Source: a virus
IMG/VR virus record: IMGVR_UViG_3300027739_000001
Span: 1-39,332 of that record
DNA: 39,332 nt
Strand: one strand, 5' to 3'
The translations under genes were made by a program, and so were the position numbers. A model generated the notes under the pieces. It did not search any database. It was not told the origin of the DNA and was given only the letters and a program-made list of their open reading frames with translations. Every line of letters begins with the position of its first letter. The first letter of the stretch is position 1. Below are positions 28,370 to 36,532 of this stretch, piece by piece.

Positions 28370-28503
28370 TGGTCGCCTTTATTTGCGATCATTGCTTAAC
28401 CAATCTAGGGGAAGTAGTCGATGGGGTGGATCAACCCCATTGCTTAGACCACCCGGATGGGTCCGTGTCTATACATGAGGTCGGGGATGCTGAAAACATT
28501 TAG
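28369..28503 (+). CDS. Small CxxC protein (44 aa)
   Basis: The product begins MVAFICDHCLTNLGEVVDGV and continues with PHCLDHPDGS. CDHC and HCLDH could bind one zinc ion. The ATG overlaps the previous stop (TAATG), and the end overlaps the start of the next gene by 17 bases. No function assigned. Confidence 0.5.
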   Translation: MVAFICDHCLTNLGEVVDGVDQPHCLDHPDGSVSIHEVGDAENI

Positions 28504-29344
28504 GGATATAGCACAGGCCGAAAACCTCGGAAAATCTCACACTCAGAGATTTTTCAAAAACGGTGCGACCTCTGGTGATACCTTCTGGCAAGATTGGTCT
28601 TATACCACAGGACAACCAGGATATGATGCTAGAATCGGGGTGTCGAATACGTTCACCCCGGCCTATGGAATCGGGAATGATGCTATCTATTTCCCCGATA
28701 TTCCAGCCGGGGAAGAAAGGATTGTTTCAGAGGTTACCATGAGAACAACCGCCGGGGGTGTTTCGCAAGCCTCGGTGGATTTTATCATGTACGATCTTAT
28801 TGGGTACTACCCTTTGATTGACGGTGACTCGACCGATACCCAAATTATGAATAACTCCTTAACTCTCCCCAGGTATGAATCTGGGGATGGATTAATGGCG
28901 GTCCTGGTAAACCATATCAGTCCAATGTCGGCAATTGCTAACGGAAATATGACCTATTTGGATTCGGATGGTAATACGAAAAACACCGCCTTGAGAATTG
29001 TAAACTCAGGACTTGGGAAAGTCTCTTCCGGGGCAGGGATTAGTGGATCTGCCGGACCTTTGGCAGTGAGTCTTGCAAGTGGGTCAAAGGGGATAAGGCA
29101 GATACTTGATATAACCTTCACCAATGCGCCCGGCGGTCTTTTTTGTCTTTATATCGTAAAGCCACTCTTGACCACAAGAAATGATGACGGGCTTTTAGTT
29201 GCTGAAAAAATTGCAACGGAAAAAAGTTTCTTTCCCTCTTATCCGAGGGTGAAAGATGGAGCGCATCTTGGTTTCTTTTATCGACCTAACGGCGGTAATC
29301 GGAACCTATCAATTTTTGGATTAGTTAAGTTTCTATGGGGGTAA
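28487..29344 (+). CDS. Virion structural protein, paralogue 1
   Basis: 285 residues from ATG 28487 (MLKTFRDIAQAENLGKSHTQ); earlier ATG codons lie in the previous gene. MYDLIGYYPLIDGD, LPRYESGDGLMAVLV and the ending FGLVKFLWG belong to a phage family that I recall as beta-rich virion proteins next to tail genes. It resembles the next gene in order of motifs (GYYP..., LP.., KDGA..L, ...WG at the C-terminus), so the pair likely arose by duplication. Confidence 0.65.
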   Translation: MLKTFRDIAQAENLGKSHTQRFFKNGATSGDTFWQDWSYTTGQPGYDARIGVSNTFTPAYGIGNDAIYFPDIPAGEERIVSEVTMRTTAGGVSQASVDFIMYDLIGYYPLIDGDSTDTQIMNNSLTLPRYESGDGLMAVLVNHISPMSAIANGNMTYLDSDGNTKNTALRIVNSGLGKVSSGAGISGSAGPLAVSLASGSKGIRQILDITFTNAPGGLFCLYIVKPLLTTRNDDGLLVAEKIATEKSFFPSYPRVKDGAHLGFFYRPNGGNRNLSIFGLVKFLWG

Positions 29345-29345
29345 T

Positions 29346-30224
29346 ATGATTCAATCAATGGACAATTTAATCGCGAGTATTTCGAACGGTCAATCTAATC
29401 GGTGCGATTGGAATAAAATAACAGGGGCCACCGCCTACACTGCCGGAAGGTGGTATGAAATGGCATCCTTGGGAGGGTTCCCAGTGGGTACAACTTTCCC
29501 AGGTACTGCCCTAACGTGGGTAGGGACAACCGAAACCACGGGGGACGGGACCAATGTTTTTGGGCTTCCTCACGGTGGAAATGTTTCAACACTGGTAAAA
29601 AACCTTTTAAACATGAGTGCTTGGTCAACTGCCGCAACCGGAGTTCCAGCGGTCCTTATGCTTGTGGACATGGAGGGTTATTACCCTGGAATAAACATGA
29701 ACACCTTGTCAGCTCAAACACTCCTTGGAACACCCTCTCTTAGGGCGACTAATGGGAATGGAGTCAGGGCATACTTAACCGCAAGAGCTACCACAGGAGC
29801 GACTGGACACAATATTGCTTACAGCTACAACAACCAGGCCGGAGTAGCAAAAGCCAACCCGGTGACGGTATCGGCCACGGTATCTGCTATCACCCCTCAC
29901 ATAGTCCACTCTGGAATCGCCGCAAATAACTACGGACCATTCCTCCCCCTGGCAAGTGGTGACACCGGGATTCAAAAGTTCAATACACTCACCCTCTCCG
30001 CCGCCTCTGGTACAGCATCCACCGCCGCCTTGGTTCTTTGTAGACCGATAGCACAGATCACCATAGGAGTGGCTTCATTAATGACCGAAAAAGATTTACT
30101 TAACCAAATCCCATCCTTGCCTGTGATCAAAGATGGGGCTTGTCTTACCTGGATTCTAGGAGCCGGGGCCGCCGTGGCAGGGTCTACAAACTTCGCCGGG
30201 TCCACAGAAGTGGTCTGGGGTTAA
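29346..30224 (+). CDS. Virion structural protein, paralogue 2
   Basis: 292 residues. DMEGYYPGINMNTLSAQTLLG, RATNGNGVRAYL, PFLPLASGDTGIQKFNTLTLS and PVIKDGACLTWIL parallel the preceding protein. It is Ala, Thr and Gly rich, consistent with a beta-structured surface protein. It starts right after the previous gene (spacing 1 base). Probably displayed on the head or neck; exact place unknown. Confidence 0.65.
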   Translation: MIQSMDNLIASISNGQSNRCDWNKITGATAYTAGRWYEMASLGGFPVGTTFPGTALTWVGTTETTGDGTNVFGLPHGGNVSTLVKNLLNMSAWSTAATGVPAVLMLVDMEGYYPGINMNTLSAQTLLGTPSLRATNGNGVRAYLTARATTGATGHNIAYSYNNQAGVAKANPVTVSATVSAITPHIVHSGIAANNYGPFLPLASGDTGIQKFNTLTLSAASGTASTAALVLCRPIAQITIGVASLMTEKDLLNQIPSLPVIKDGACLTWILGAGAAVAGSTNFAGSTEVVWG

Positions 30225-30225
30225 A

Positions 30226-31062
30226 ATGCTTTACCCGAATAACCTCAGGACCGGGGCCGGATGGGGGCCGCTTAGGAATATCGGAATTCCCACCCTCACA
30301 AATTACGTTCCCCCAGGTGGGACAGTAAGAAATATCTTTACAAGTAATTTCCTCCCCACTTCCTCGGTCCCTGAGGGTTATGCCGGGGAAGGGGCTTGGA
30401 TCTATCCGATCAAAGCCGGGGGAATGTCTAGCCTTGCTCCAGTGCTTGAATTACAGGGTACAGGTAACGCCTTAAACGGTGGCCCTGTCAGTGGTACAGG
30501 TGCTATCACATTGATCGGGGATAACCTTACCTTGTCCATTGTAATGTCGATGGATGGAACCGGGGCTATTACCTTAAGTGGCAACGGTAATCAGTTAAAA
30601 TTGACTATCGGTCTTGATGGATCGGGGACATTTACATTTACCGGGGATGGAAATAGCCTTGCCTTGATTGTTCCCTTTGAGGGGCTTGGAAGCTTTACAA
30701 TCACCGGGATATCGGACCTAAAAGGACGACTAAGTATGTCCGGTGAATGGACCCCCTTTACCGAGTTAAGTCCTCAGAACCTTGCAACGGCAGTATGGGA
30801 ATCGGTGGCAGCGGATAATAATAATCCGGGAACTATGGGTGAGAAACTTAATGGGGCTGGTTCTGCCGGGAATCCTTGGACCGAGGTTATAGAATCGGGA
30901 TTGACCGCTTCTCAAGTTATGAGGATCATCTTGTCAGTCTTGTCAGGTGAGACTACAATAGACGGTAATGAATACAAGTTTAAATCGGTTGATGGTACGG
31001 TGGACCGAGTGACGGCGATAGTTGAAACCACAGGTAGAACTACCACGATTGAGGGAGATTAA
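30226..31062 (+). CDS. Virion protein with beta repeats
   Basis: 278 residues. Residues about 75-170 contain four repeats of about 23 residues of the form GTGAITLIGDNLTLSIVM (GTGAITLSGNGNQL, GSGTFTFTGDGNSL, GLGSFTITGISDL). The C-terminal 80 residues (NPWTEVIESGLTASQVMRIIL, then VTAIVETTGRTTTIEGD) match a domain seen at the end of many phage neck or fibre proteins. It may be a surface fibre or decoration protein. No enzyme motif. Confidence 0.6.
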   Translation: MLYPNNLRTGAGWGPLRNIGIPTLTNYVPPGGTVRNIFTSNFLPTSSVPEGYAGEGAWIYPIKAGGMSSLAPVLELQGTGNALNGGPVSGTGAITLIGDNLTLSIVMSMDGTGAITLSGNGNQLKLTIGLDGSGTFTFTGDGNSLALIVPFEGLGSFTITGISDLKGRLSMSGEWTPFTELSPQNLATAVWESVAADNNNPGTMGEKLNGAGSAGNPWTEVIESGLTASQVMRIILSVLSGETTIDGNEYKFKSVDGTVDRVTAIVETTGRTTTIEGD

Positions 31063-31494
31063 ATGGCAGTAATAACACTAGATGAAGCAAAGGTTTTCTT
31101 ACAGATAACAGGTACAAGTAAAGATGATCTAATTGAGGCTTTGATACCTGAGATCGAGGCTGATTGGTCAAGTTATTGTAACAGGACTTTTACCGATCCT
31201 TGGCCTAGTGGAATGAAACTCACTAGTGCTAGGATGATCGGATATCAGCTTAACTCGGTGACATCAATAGGCTTGCAATCTGAGAGTCAAGGGGAATACT
31301 CATACTCCAAGGGAGCAAGCTCTAAAGGTCAATATCCTGATGAAATCACCAAGGCTATGGACCTGTTTAAGTACACTCGGGCGCACATTGCAAAGACTGC
31401 CCAAGTATCAAGAGATCGTAGGGGATTATCTATCGAGGAACTAGCTAAGGATGTTTATGTCCAAGGTATCGAAGGAGAAAAACTTGAGGATTAA
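31063..31494 (+). CDS. Head-tail connector protein (Gp6/Gp15-like)
   Basis: 143 residues. ITLDEAKVFLQITGTSKDDLIEALIPEIEADWSSYCNRTF is the start typical of HK97 Gp6 or SPP1 Gp15-like connectors (short helical proteins that extend the portal). The C-terminal KYTRAHIAKTAQVSRDRRGLSIEE is also usual. It forms the first ring under the portal. Position at the head of the joining block supports it. Confidence 0.75.
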   Translation: MAVITLDEAKVFLQITGTSKDDLIEALIPEIEADWSSYCNRTFTDPWPSGMKLTSARMIGYQLNSVTSIGLQSESQGEYSYSKGASSKGQYPDEITKAMDLFKYTRAHIAKTAQVSRDRRGLSIEELAKDVYVQGIEGEKLED

Positions 31495-31810
31495 AAGGCA
31501 CGATGTTCCGGTTGATGGATACACCGTATCTGAGACACCGAATGCAGAAGGATTTATGGTCAAGACTCTAACCAAGACCATAGACGCTGAGGGCATGGAT
31601 TTACAGCCGATTGGTAGTAAAGTAGACCTTAGAGCTTATGGTTTAGAAAGTGTCAATGAAGGTGCGTTGAAAGCGTTCTATGACTTCCCAATTCTATCCG
31701 CCGGAATGATCGTCTACGCTAAGTCAAAAACATTTATGGTCAAGGGTCCTCGGGAATGGTACACACACTCAGAGGCTATCCTTGAGCCGTTTGAGGTGGT
31801 GCTGCCGTGA
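31484..31810 (+). CDS. Head closure/neck protein
   Basis: About 108 residues from TTG 31484, with GGAG six bases upstream and an 11-base overlap with the connector gene. In-frame ATG codons at 31451 and 31457 are further into that gene. The beta-rich product (SKVDLRAYGLESVNEGALKAF, MIVYAKSKTFMVKGPREWYTHS) has the size and pattern of SPP1 gp16-like stoppers or HK97 head-closure proteins. Identification is mainly by order. Confidence 0.6.
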   Translation: MRIKRHDVPVDGYTVSETPNAEGFMVKTLTKTIDAEGMDLQPIGSKVDLRAYGLESVNEGALKAFYDFPILSAGMIVYAKSKTFMVKGPREWYTHSEAILEPFEVVLP

Positions 31811-32148
31811 GTGTATCAAGCAACTCTGATAAGGTTAGTGAAGATCTTTCAAAGGTATCGGAATCGGTGAAAGGCAACATTACAAAAGCCTTGGAAACAT
31901 CGGCTATCCTTGTAGAAAATGAGGCTAAACATTTGGCTCCTGTCGATCTTGGGAACCTCAGAAACTCAATTGATCATGAATCAGATAATGAATCCGCAAC
32001 AATTGGAACTAATGTGGAATACGCTCCATTTCAAGAGTTTGGAACAAGTAAAATGAAGTCACAACCATTCCTAACTCCGGCGTTTGAGTCCAATAGATCA
32101 AGGATAGTTCAGATACTAGCAAGTGGCGTAAAAGAGGGAACATCATGA
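31807..32148 (+). CDS. Tail component, HK97 gp10-like
   Basis: 113 residues from GTG. KALETSAILVENEAKHLAPVDLGNLRNSI, IGTNVEYAPFQEFGTSKMKSQPFLTPAFE is the conserved core of the HK97 gp10 family, which makes the ring joining neck and tail. The start overlaps the previous stop (GTGA). Confident by motif and order. Confidence 0.82.
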   Translation: MSVSSNSDKVSEDLSKVSESVKGNITKALETSAILVENEAKHLAPVDLGNLRNSIDHESDNESATIGTNVEYAPFQEFGTSKMKSQPFLTPAFESNRSRIVQILASGVKEGTS

Positions 32149-32522
32149 CCGATGGAAAAACATTATTAAGATCAATTCTCACAGGTTCAACAGTGGTGAC
32201 AAATCTAGTCCCGGCTAGTCGGATATACTTTAATTTTCCGACTAGCTTTAATACGTTCCCCATCATCTCATACTCTGAAAATAACAACTTCACCGAGGCA
32301 GATGGATACGAAGATAACTCACCTAAATCTGATTCGTTATTATTCCAAGTTGATATTTGGCAGTCACCAAATACAAGTACAACAGCGATAGCACAAGCCG
32401 TGTCAAATGCAATGGAATCAAAATTATTTAATCGTGATTCATCCATTGATATGGTTGAACCTGATACAGGGGTTATACATAAGGTTTTAAGATTTAGTGG
32501 CCGTGTTTACAATGGTCAATAA
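32145..32522 (+). CDS. Tail completion / terminator protein
   Basis: 125 residues, alpha/beta. FPIISYSENNNFTEADGYEDNSPKSDSLLFQVDIWQ and AIAQAVSNAMESKLF resemble the DUF3168/gpU-like tail-terminator group that caps the tail tube. Its position directly before the tail tube gene is the expected one. Coupled to the previous gene by ATGA. Confidence 0.7.
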   Translation: MTDGKTLLRSILTGSTVVTNLVPASRIYFNFPTSFNTFPIISYSENNNFTEADGYEDNSPKSDSLLFQVDIWQSPNTSTTAIAQAVSNAMESKLFNRDSSIDMVEPDTGVIHKVLRFSGRVYNGQ

Positions 32523-32534
32523 ATAATTTATACT
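32506..32534 (+). promoter_or_regulatory. Promoter for tail tube gene, with dyad
   Basis: TTTACA (32506-32511), 17-bp spacer, TATACT (32529-32534). A perfect dyad ACTAAAC-CAA-GTTTAGT (32533-32549) overlaps the -10 and start region and could be an operator or a 5' mRNA hairpin. Confidence 0.65.
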
Positions 32535-32566
32535 AAACCAAGTTTAGTAAATAAGGAGGCCAGAAA

Positions 32567-33466
32567 ATGGCACTAGAAAGAAGGCCGAGTATCGGCATCC
32601 AGGACTTTGTTTATGCACAGTATGATCCAGCGTTGGATACATACGGCACAATCAGGTCCATCCCAGGTCTTAGGAAATTAGGGTTCAATAAGAACTCTTC
32701 TATGACCACGTTTTTTGCTGACAATGGGCCACTAATCACCGGGGAAACTATCGGTGAAATGGCTATCAGTCTTGAGCTTGCGGATTTACTCCCTCAGGAT
32801 ATCGCTTATATGTTAGGTCATACCTACGTCAACGGAATCCTTCAGGAAGGTTCTAATGACGCAAGCCCTGAATTGGCGGTCGGTGCAAAGATCCTTAAGA
32901 ACGGTTCTGACGGTGGACTCCCTGTCTATCAGTACTTTTGGCTCCCTCGGGTTAAGTTCTCCAAACCTTCCGTTGAGGACATGACCAAAGAATCTTCATT
33001 GGCTTACAAGACCCCTGTACTTGAAGGACGGGTGATGATTACCGCCGATGGAACCTACAAGACTTCTATCAGAACCGATGACACCACTGTGCCAGCCGGG
33101 ACCAAGACAAACTGGTTTACTGCCGTTGTAGAATCTACAGGTGCAAGTTTAACCGCCGTGACTGTCGGAACTATCGTAGGTGGTGCTGCCGCTCATACAA
33201 TCACTGTACCATTTGCCAAGAGTGGTGAAACCTTCAGTCTTAGACCGATTGATTCTTCTGACATTACAGTGTCGGTGGTTTCTACAGGTGTACTATTGGC
33301 CGGAACTTCAACCTTTACTTATTCCGCTGCCGGAGTCGCTCCGACAATCACCATAACCAATGCTAACATCTCCGGTGTTCCTTACTTGGTATCCGTGACT
33401 TCCGATGTGACTGACTCGAATAATGTTCGAGTAACACCAAAGAGTCAATTGGTGACACCCGTTTAA
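32567..33466 (+). CDS. Major tail (tube) protein
   Basis: 299 residues. The first 200 form a phi13-type tail tube protein (IQDFVYAQYDPALDTYGTIRSIPGLRKLGF, ITGETIGEMAISLELADL, LPRVKFSKPSVEDMTKES). The last 100 (LTAVTVGTIVGGAAAHTITVPFAKSGETFSL, onward) are a separate Ig-like or bacterial-surface-type beta domain, likely displayed along the tail. It has its own promoter and GGAGG site, in line with high copy number. Confidence 0.82.
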   Translation: MALERRPSIGIQDFVYAQYDPALDTYGTIRSIPGLRKLGFNKNSSMTTFFADNGPLITGETIGEMAISLELADLLPQDIAYMLGHTYVNGILQEGSNDASPELAVGAKILKNGSDGGLPVYQYFWLPRVKFSKPSVEDMTKESSLAYKTPVLEGRVMITADGTYKTSIRTDDTTVPAGTKTNWFTAVVESTGASLTAVTVGTIVGGAAAHTITVPFAKSGETFSLRPIDSSDITVSVVSTGVLLAGTSTFTYSAAGVAPTITITNANISGVPYLVSVTSDVTDSNNVRVTPKSQLVTPV

Positions 33467-33468
33467 TT

Positions 33469-33528
33469 AACCTCCAAGGCTCCACCCCGGGGGAGTTTAC
33501 CCGGGGAACTTTTTAACCTTGGAGGGTT
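33469..33528 (+). promoter_or_regulatory. Hairpin hiding the tail-chaperone ribosome-binding site, with inner terminator
   Basis: Outer arms AACCTCCAAGG (33469-33479) and CCTTGGAGGGTT (33517-33528, one extra G) contain the GGAGG of the next gene. An inner stem CCCCGGG/CCCGGGG (33485-33491, 33500-33506) is followed by AACTTTTT and can act as a terminator. Together they would lower expression of the chaperone below that of the tube protein. Confidence 0.7.
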
Positions 33529-33530
33529 TA

Positions 33531-33902
33531 ATGAGTGCGAGAAATATTCTTCCGGCTAAGGAGTCGGTGATAGAATTAGGTGGTAAAAAGTTTACCATTA
33601 AGTTTACAATGTCGAGTAGTGCTGTATTGAGTTTAAAGTATGGGACACCTTCAGGTGTTATCAAATTACTAAAAGGTATTAATCCTGTCACGGTGACGAT
33701 TGAGCAACTTGATGCACTGTGCGATTTAATAAGCTCGTCAATAATCAAGAATCATCCTGAAATGACGGATCAATACATATCCGATACTTTTGAAATCTTG
33801 GAAGTATTAGAAGTGTTCCCTGAAGTCTTAGCCTGTTATCTTGATTCAATGGGGATTGATGGAGGAAAAGTTAGGGATGTCGGGAACCCTCTGAAGCCGT
33901 AG
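33531..33902 (+). CDS. Tail assembly chaperone (gpG-like)
   Basis: 123 residues from ATG 33531. It begins with a beta segment (ESVIELGGKKFTIKFTMSSS) and continues helical to MGIDGGKVRDVGNPLKP. Place between tube and tape-measure genes, and the overlapping second ORF in the -1 frame, mark it as the short form of a lambda gpG/gpGT pair, which coats the tape measure during tail assembly. The ribosome-binding site is within a hairpin. Confidence 0.75.
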   Translation: MSARNILPAKESVIELGGKKFTIKFTMSSSAVLSLKYGTPSGVIKLLKGINPVTVTIEQLDALCDLISSSIIKNHPEMTDQYISDTFEILEVLEVFPEVLACYLDSMGIDGGKVRDVGNPLKP

Positions 33903-34147
33903 AGGAAAAGGATTGGCCATGGGAGTATTACTACACTATGGCAAAAGTTCATCTACGGCTAAGTGATAGTGAGTTTTGGGATATGGCTCCGAGAGCGTTT
34001 TTTTGTGTAATTTCTGAGTACATGGAAATCAGAAATTATGACCTGAGTTTATCCGCTTATGTAAAGAGTGGAGGAAAACTTGAACAAGTATATAAACCCC
34101 ATCGAGGGGATGAAGTTGAAGAGTTAGTTGATGCGGATTGGTTCTAA
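33875..34147 (+). CDS. Tail assembly chaperone extension (gpGT-like, -1 frameshift)
   Basis: In the -1 frame relative to gpG, open from 33875 (just after a TAG at 33872) to 34147. It has no good start before ATG 33938, and the conserved part EEKDWPWEYYYTMAKVHLRLSDSEFWDMAPR begins ahead of that ATG. It is therefore probably made as a fusion after a -1 slip between 33875 and 33900; the most likely site is CGGGAAC at 33881-33887. The slip site is not a canonical heptamer, so efficiency is unclear. Confidence 0.65.
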   Translation, partial: GCREPSEAVEEKDWPWEYYYTMAKVHLRLSDSEFWDMAPRAFFCVISEYMEIRNYDLSLSAYVKSGGKLEQVYKPHRGDEVEELVDADWF

Positions 34148-34156
34148 GGGGGCTTT

Positions 34157-36532
34157 ATGGCAACGATAAGTACATTAAAGGTTGAGATCACCGCCGATAC
34201 TAAAGGATTAGATCAAGGAATCAATTCAGCTAAAAAAAGTATTGATGAAGTAGGAAAGTCAGCAGATCAAGCCGGAACTAAATCTCAGAATCTAACTCAA
34301 AAGTTTCAAGCAATGAAACCAGAATTACTAGCCATGGCCGGGGTTGCTAGTGCCGTTGCCGTTGCCGTTTTCTCAATGGTGAAAGAGTTTGCTTCCGCTG
34401 AGATATCCATGCTCAGATTAGAGAAAGCGGCAGAACTGGCCGGGGTTAAAGACGGTGCTGAAGAGATAAATGAGCTTGCAAAGGCTACTCAAAAAGCAAC
34501 AGGGGCAAGTGCCGATTTAGTAGTACAACTTGGAGCCGAATTACTAGCTCAAGGGAAAAGTTTAGAGCAGACTAAAAAGATTATTGAAGCCGCAACCGCA
34601 CTATCAGCGGTTACAGGGGAAAGTCTTTCATCAAGTGTTCAACAGTTAAACGATACCTACGCCGGAATGACAAGGACTCTTGGAAAGACTAACCCTGAGA
34701 TCAAAGCACTTACACAAGAGCAACTGAAAAACGGTGAAGCCGTTGATATTATCCTTGCAAAATATGGTCAATTCTCCGATGAACTTTCAGGCTCCACCGA
34801 TGTGGCAATTAAACGTGTTACTGAGAACCTGGGAGACCTTGCAGAGTTTGCCGGAAGTGTGGCCGCTCCGGCATTTACTACCCTTGCAAATGCGTTCTCA
34901 GAGATCATTGAAGGCTCACTTGGTGCGATTGATAACTTCATCAAAGTTCACGTCGAATGGGCAACGGCTTTAAGGTCAATCGTTGATGAAACTTTCCGGA
35001 ACCAAATTGCCAATGAGAAATTGCAAGAGGTCACAAAGAGAGGTGATACACTTCTCAGAAAGTACATCGATACCCAAAGAGAAGCCACAGTCGAGGAAAG
35101 AGCCTTAACTAGAACTAGACTTGAAAATGCAATAATTCAAGCCAAGGGAAACACAGTCTTAGTCTCAGGTCTTAAAGCATCATTAGCTCAAATGCAAGCC
35201 TTGGAAGTAAGCTACGCCGCTGAAAAACGGATAGCCGAACAAAAGGCGATTGATGATAAAATTGCAAGTGAAAAAGCTTTCAGAGACAAGCAGAAAACAC
35301 TTTTAAATAATGGGATTATTGACCAAGAAGAGTACTATAAATCAATCCTTGAGTTTGAGAAAAAAGCATCCGATGAACTGATAAAATCTGACAAAGAACT
35401 CACCACCACTCAATTAGCGGAATTGAAAAAACGTGGATTGGCGATTACTCAAATTGAAACAAGTATCAAAAAGATCACCGAAGCTGAAAAGAAGTCAACT
35501 GAGGAAGTTGTAAAGGGTGAAGACAAAAAAGTCGATGCGGTTCAAGAGACAAATAAGGAAGTTAAACAACAAAGCATAGACTACGATAAAGTTTCAAAAG
35601 TTGCAAAGACTTCCTCAGATGTGATTGTAAAGGCTTTATCATTAGTCGGTAAAGAAGCAGATGAAGTAGCTCTTACTATCGCCGATGGGATTGGTGGTGC
35701 GTTAATGGCCACGGGTGAACCTACCACCATGGCGGTCGGTGCGATACTCTCAGGTCTTGCGGCTATCGGTGATGCTATCGGTGATATGTTCGACGGTATC
35801 GACCAAGCGGCAGAAGCTCGAAAACTCAAGTCAATGGAGATTGAAAGTCAGATTCTTGATAACAAAATCACCATCGAGGAAGAAAAACTAAGAGTCGCAC
35901 TTGATGCTATTGATGAAGAAACAAAAGCGCAATTAGCAAAGCTTGGAATCATTGAAGAAACTGAAATAGAAAAAGCTGAAAAGAAACTAAAGCTAGCTAA
36001 AGAATCAGGTGATCTAGAAGCTATCGCCCTGGCAGAAAAAGAACTCAAGAAAGAGCAAATAATCGCAGAAGGTGAAGCTAAACGGCTCAAAGCTCAAGAA
36101 GAGTTTGATAAAGCAAAAGCTAAACTTGAACATGATAAAGCCGTCCTTGATCAGAAAATTACTATCGCAAAGTTGAAGATTGAAAAAGATAAAGCTTATG
36201 CCGAAGTAGGCTTTTTTGGATCCGATTCTGATAGACGTAAAGTCAAGAAAATGTATGATGAGTTAATTGACTCCGTGGCCTCACTCCCAATTCCAGCCTA
36301 TGCAAGAGGAACCGATTATCACAGCGGTGGACCTGCCTTAGTCGGTGAGAATGGACCTGAGATTGTGAATCTTCCGACCGGGGCAAGCGTAACTCCGGCA
36401 ACTAGGACAATGAATGGAGGTGGATCAGGAATGACAGTTAATATATACTCTCCCATGGCGGTGACACCTTCAGAAGCTAATGCGATATTTAAACAAACGG
36501 CTAGAGAGCTTTCATTTTCAGGAGTGCTATAA
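34157..36532 (+). CDS. Tail tape measure protein
   Basis: 791 residues. N-terminal helical segment (TADTKGLDQGINSAKKSIDEVGKS) and a hydrophobic helix at about 55-75 (AMAGVASAVAVAVFSMV). Long coiled coils follow (AEKRIAEQKAIDDKIASEKAF; EEEKLRVALDAIDEETKAQL), with a hydrophobic patch around IADGIGGALMATGEPTTMAVGAILSGLAAIG. The C-terminal motif ARGTDYHSGGPALVGENGPEIVNLP is characteristic. At the usual 0.15 nm per residue it predicts a tail near 120 nm. Stop and next start overlap (ATAATG). Confidence 0.88.
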   Translation: MATISTLKVEITADTKGLDQGINSAKKSIDEVGKSADQAGTKSQNLTQKFQAMKPELLAMAGVASAVAVAVFSMVKEFASAEISMLRLEKAAELAGVKDGAEEINELAKATQKATGASADLVVQLGAELLAQGKSLEQTKKIIEAATALSAVTGESLSSSVQQLNDTYAGMTRTLGKTNPEIKALTQEQLKNGEAVDIILAKYGQFSDELSGSTDVAIKRVTENLGDLAEFAGSVAAPAFTTLANAFSEIIEGSLGAIDNFIKVHVEWATALRSIVDETFRNQIANEKLQEVTKRGDTLLRKYIDTQREATVEERALTRTRLENAIIQAKGNTVLVSGLKASLAQMQALEVSYAAEKRIAEQKAIDDKIASEKAFRDKQKTLLNNGIIDQEEYYKSILEFEKKASDELIKSDKELTTTQLAELKKRGLAITQIETSIKKITEAEKKSTEEVVKGEDKKVDAVQETNKEVKQQSIDYDKVSKVAKTSSDVIVKALSLVGKEADEVALTIADGIGGALMATGEPTTMAVGAILSGLAAIGDAIGDMFDGIDQAAEARKLKSMEIESQILDNKITIEEEKLRVALDAIDEETKAQLAKLGIIEETEIEKAEKKLKLAKESGDLEAIALAEKELKKEQIIAEGEAKRLKAQEEFDKAKAKLEHDKAVLDQKITIAKLKIEKDKAYAEVGFFGSDSDRRKVKKMYDELIDSVASLPIPAYARGTDYHSGGPALVGENGPEIVNLPTGASVTPATRTMNGGGSGMTVNIYSPMAVTPSEANAIFKQTARELSFSGVL

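Noticed and set aside
32009-32446. 145-residue minus-strand ORF opposite tail completion genes
   Set aside because: It lies across two well-identified rightward tail genes, without ribosome-binding site or motif; treated as a shadow.
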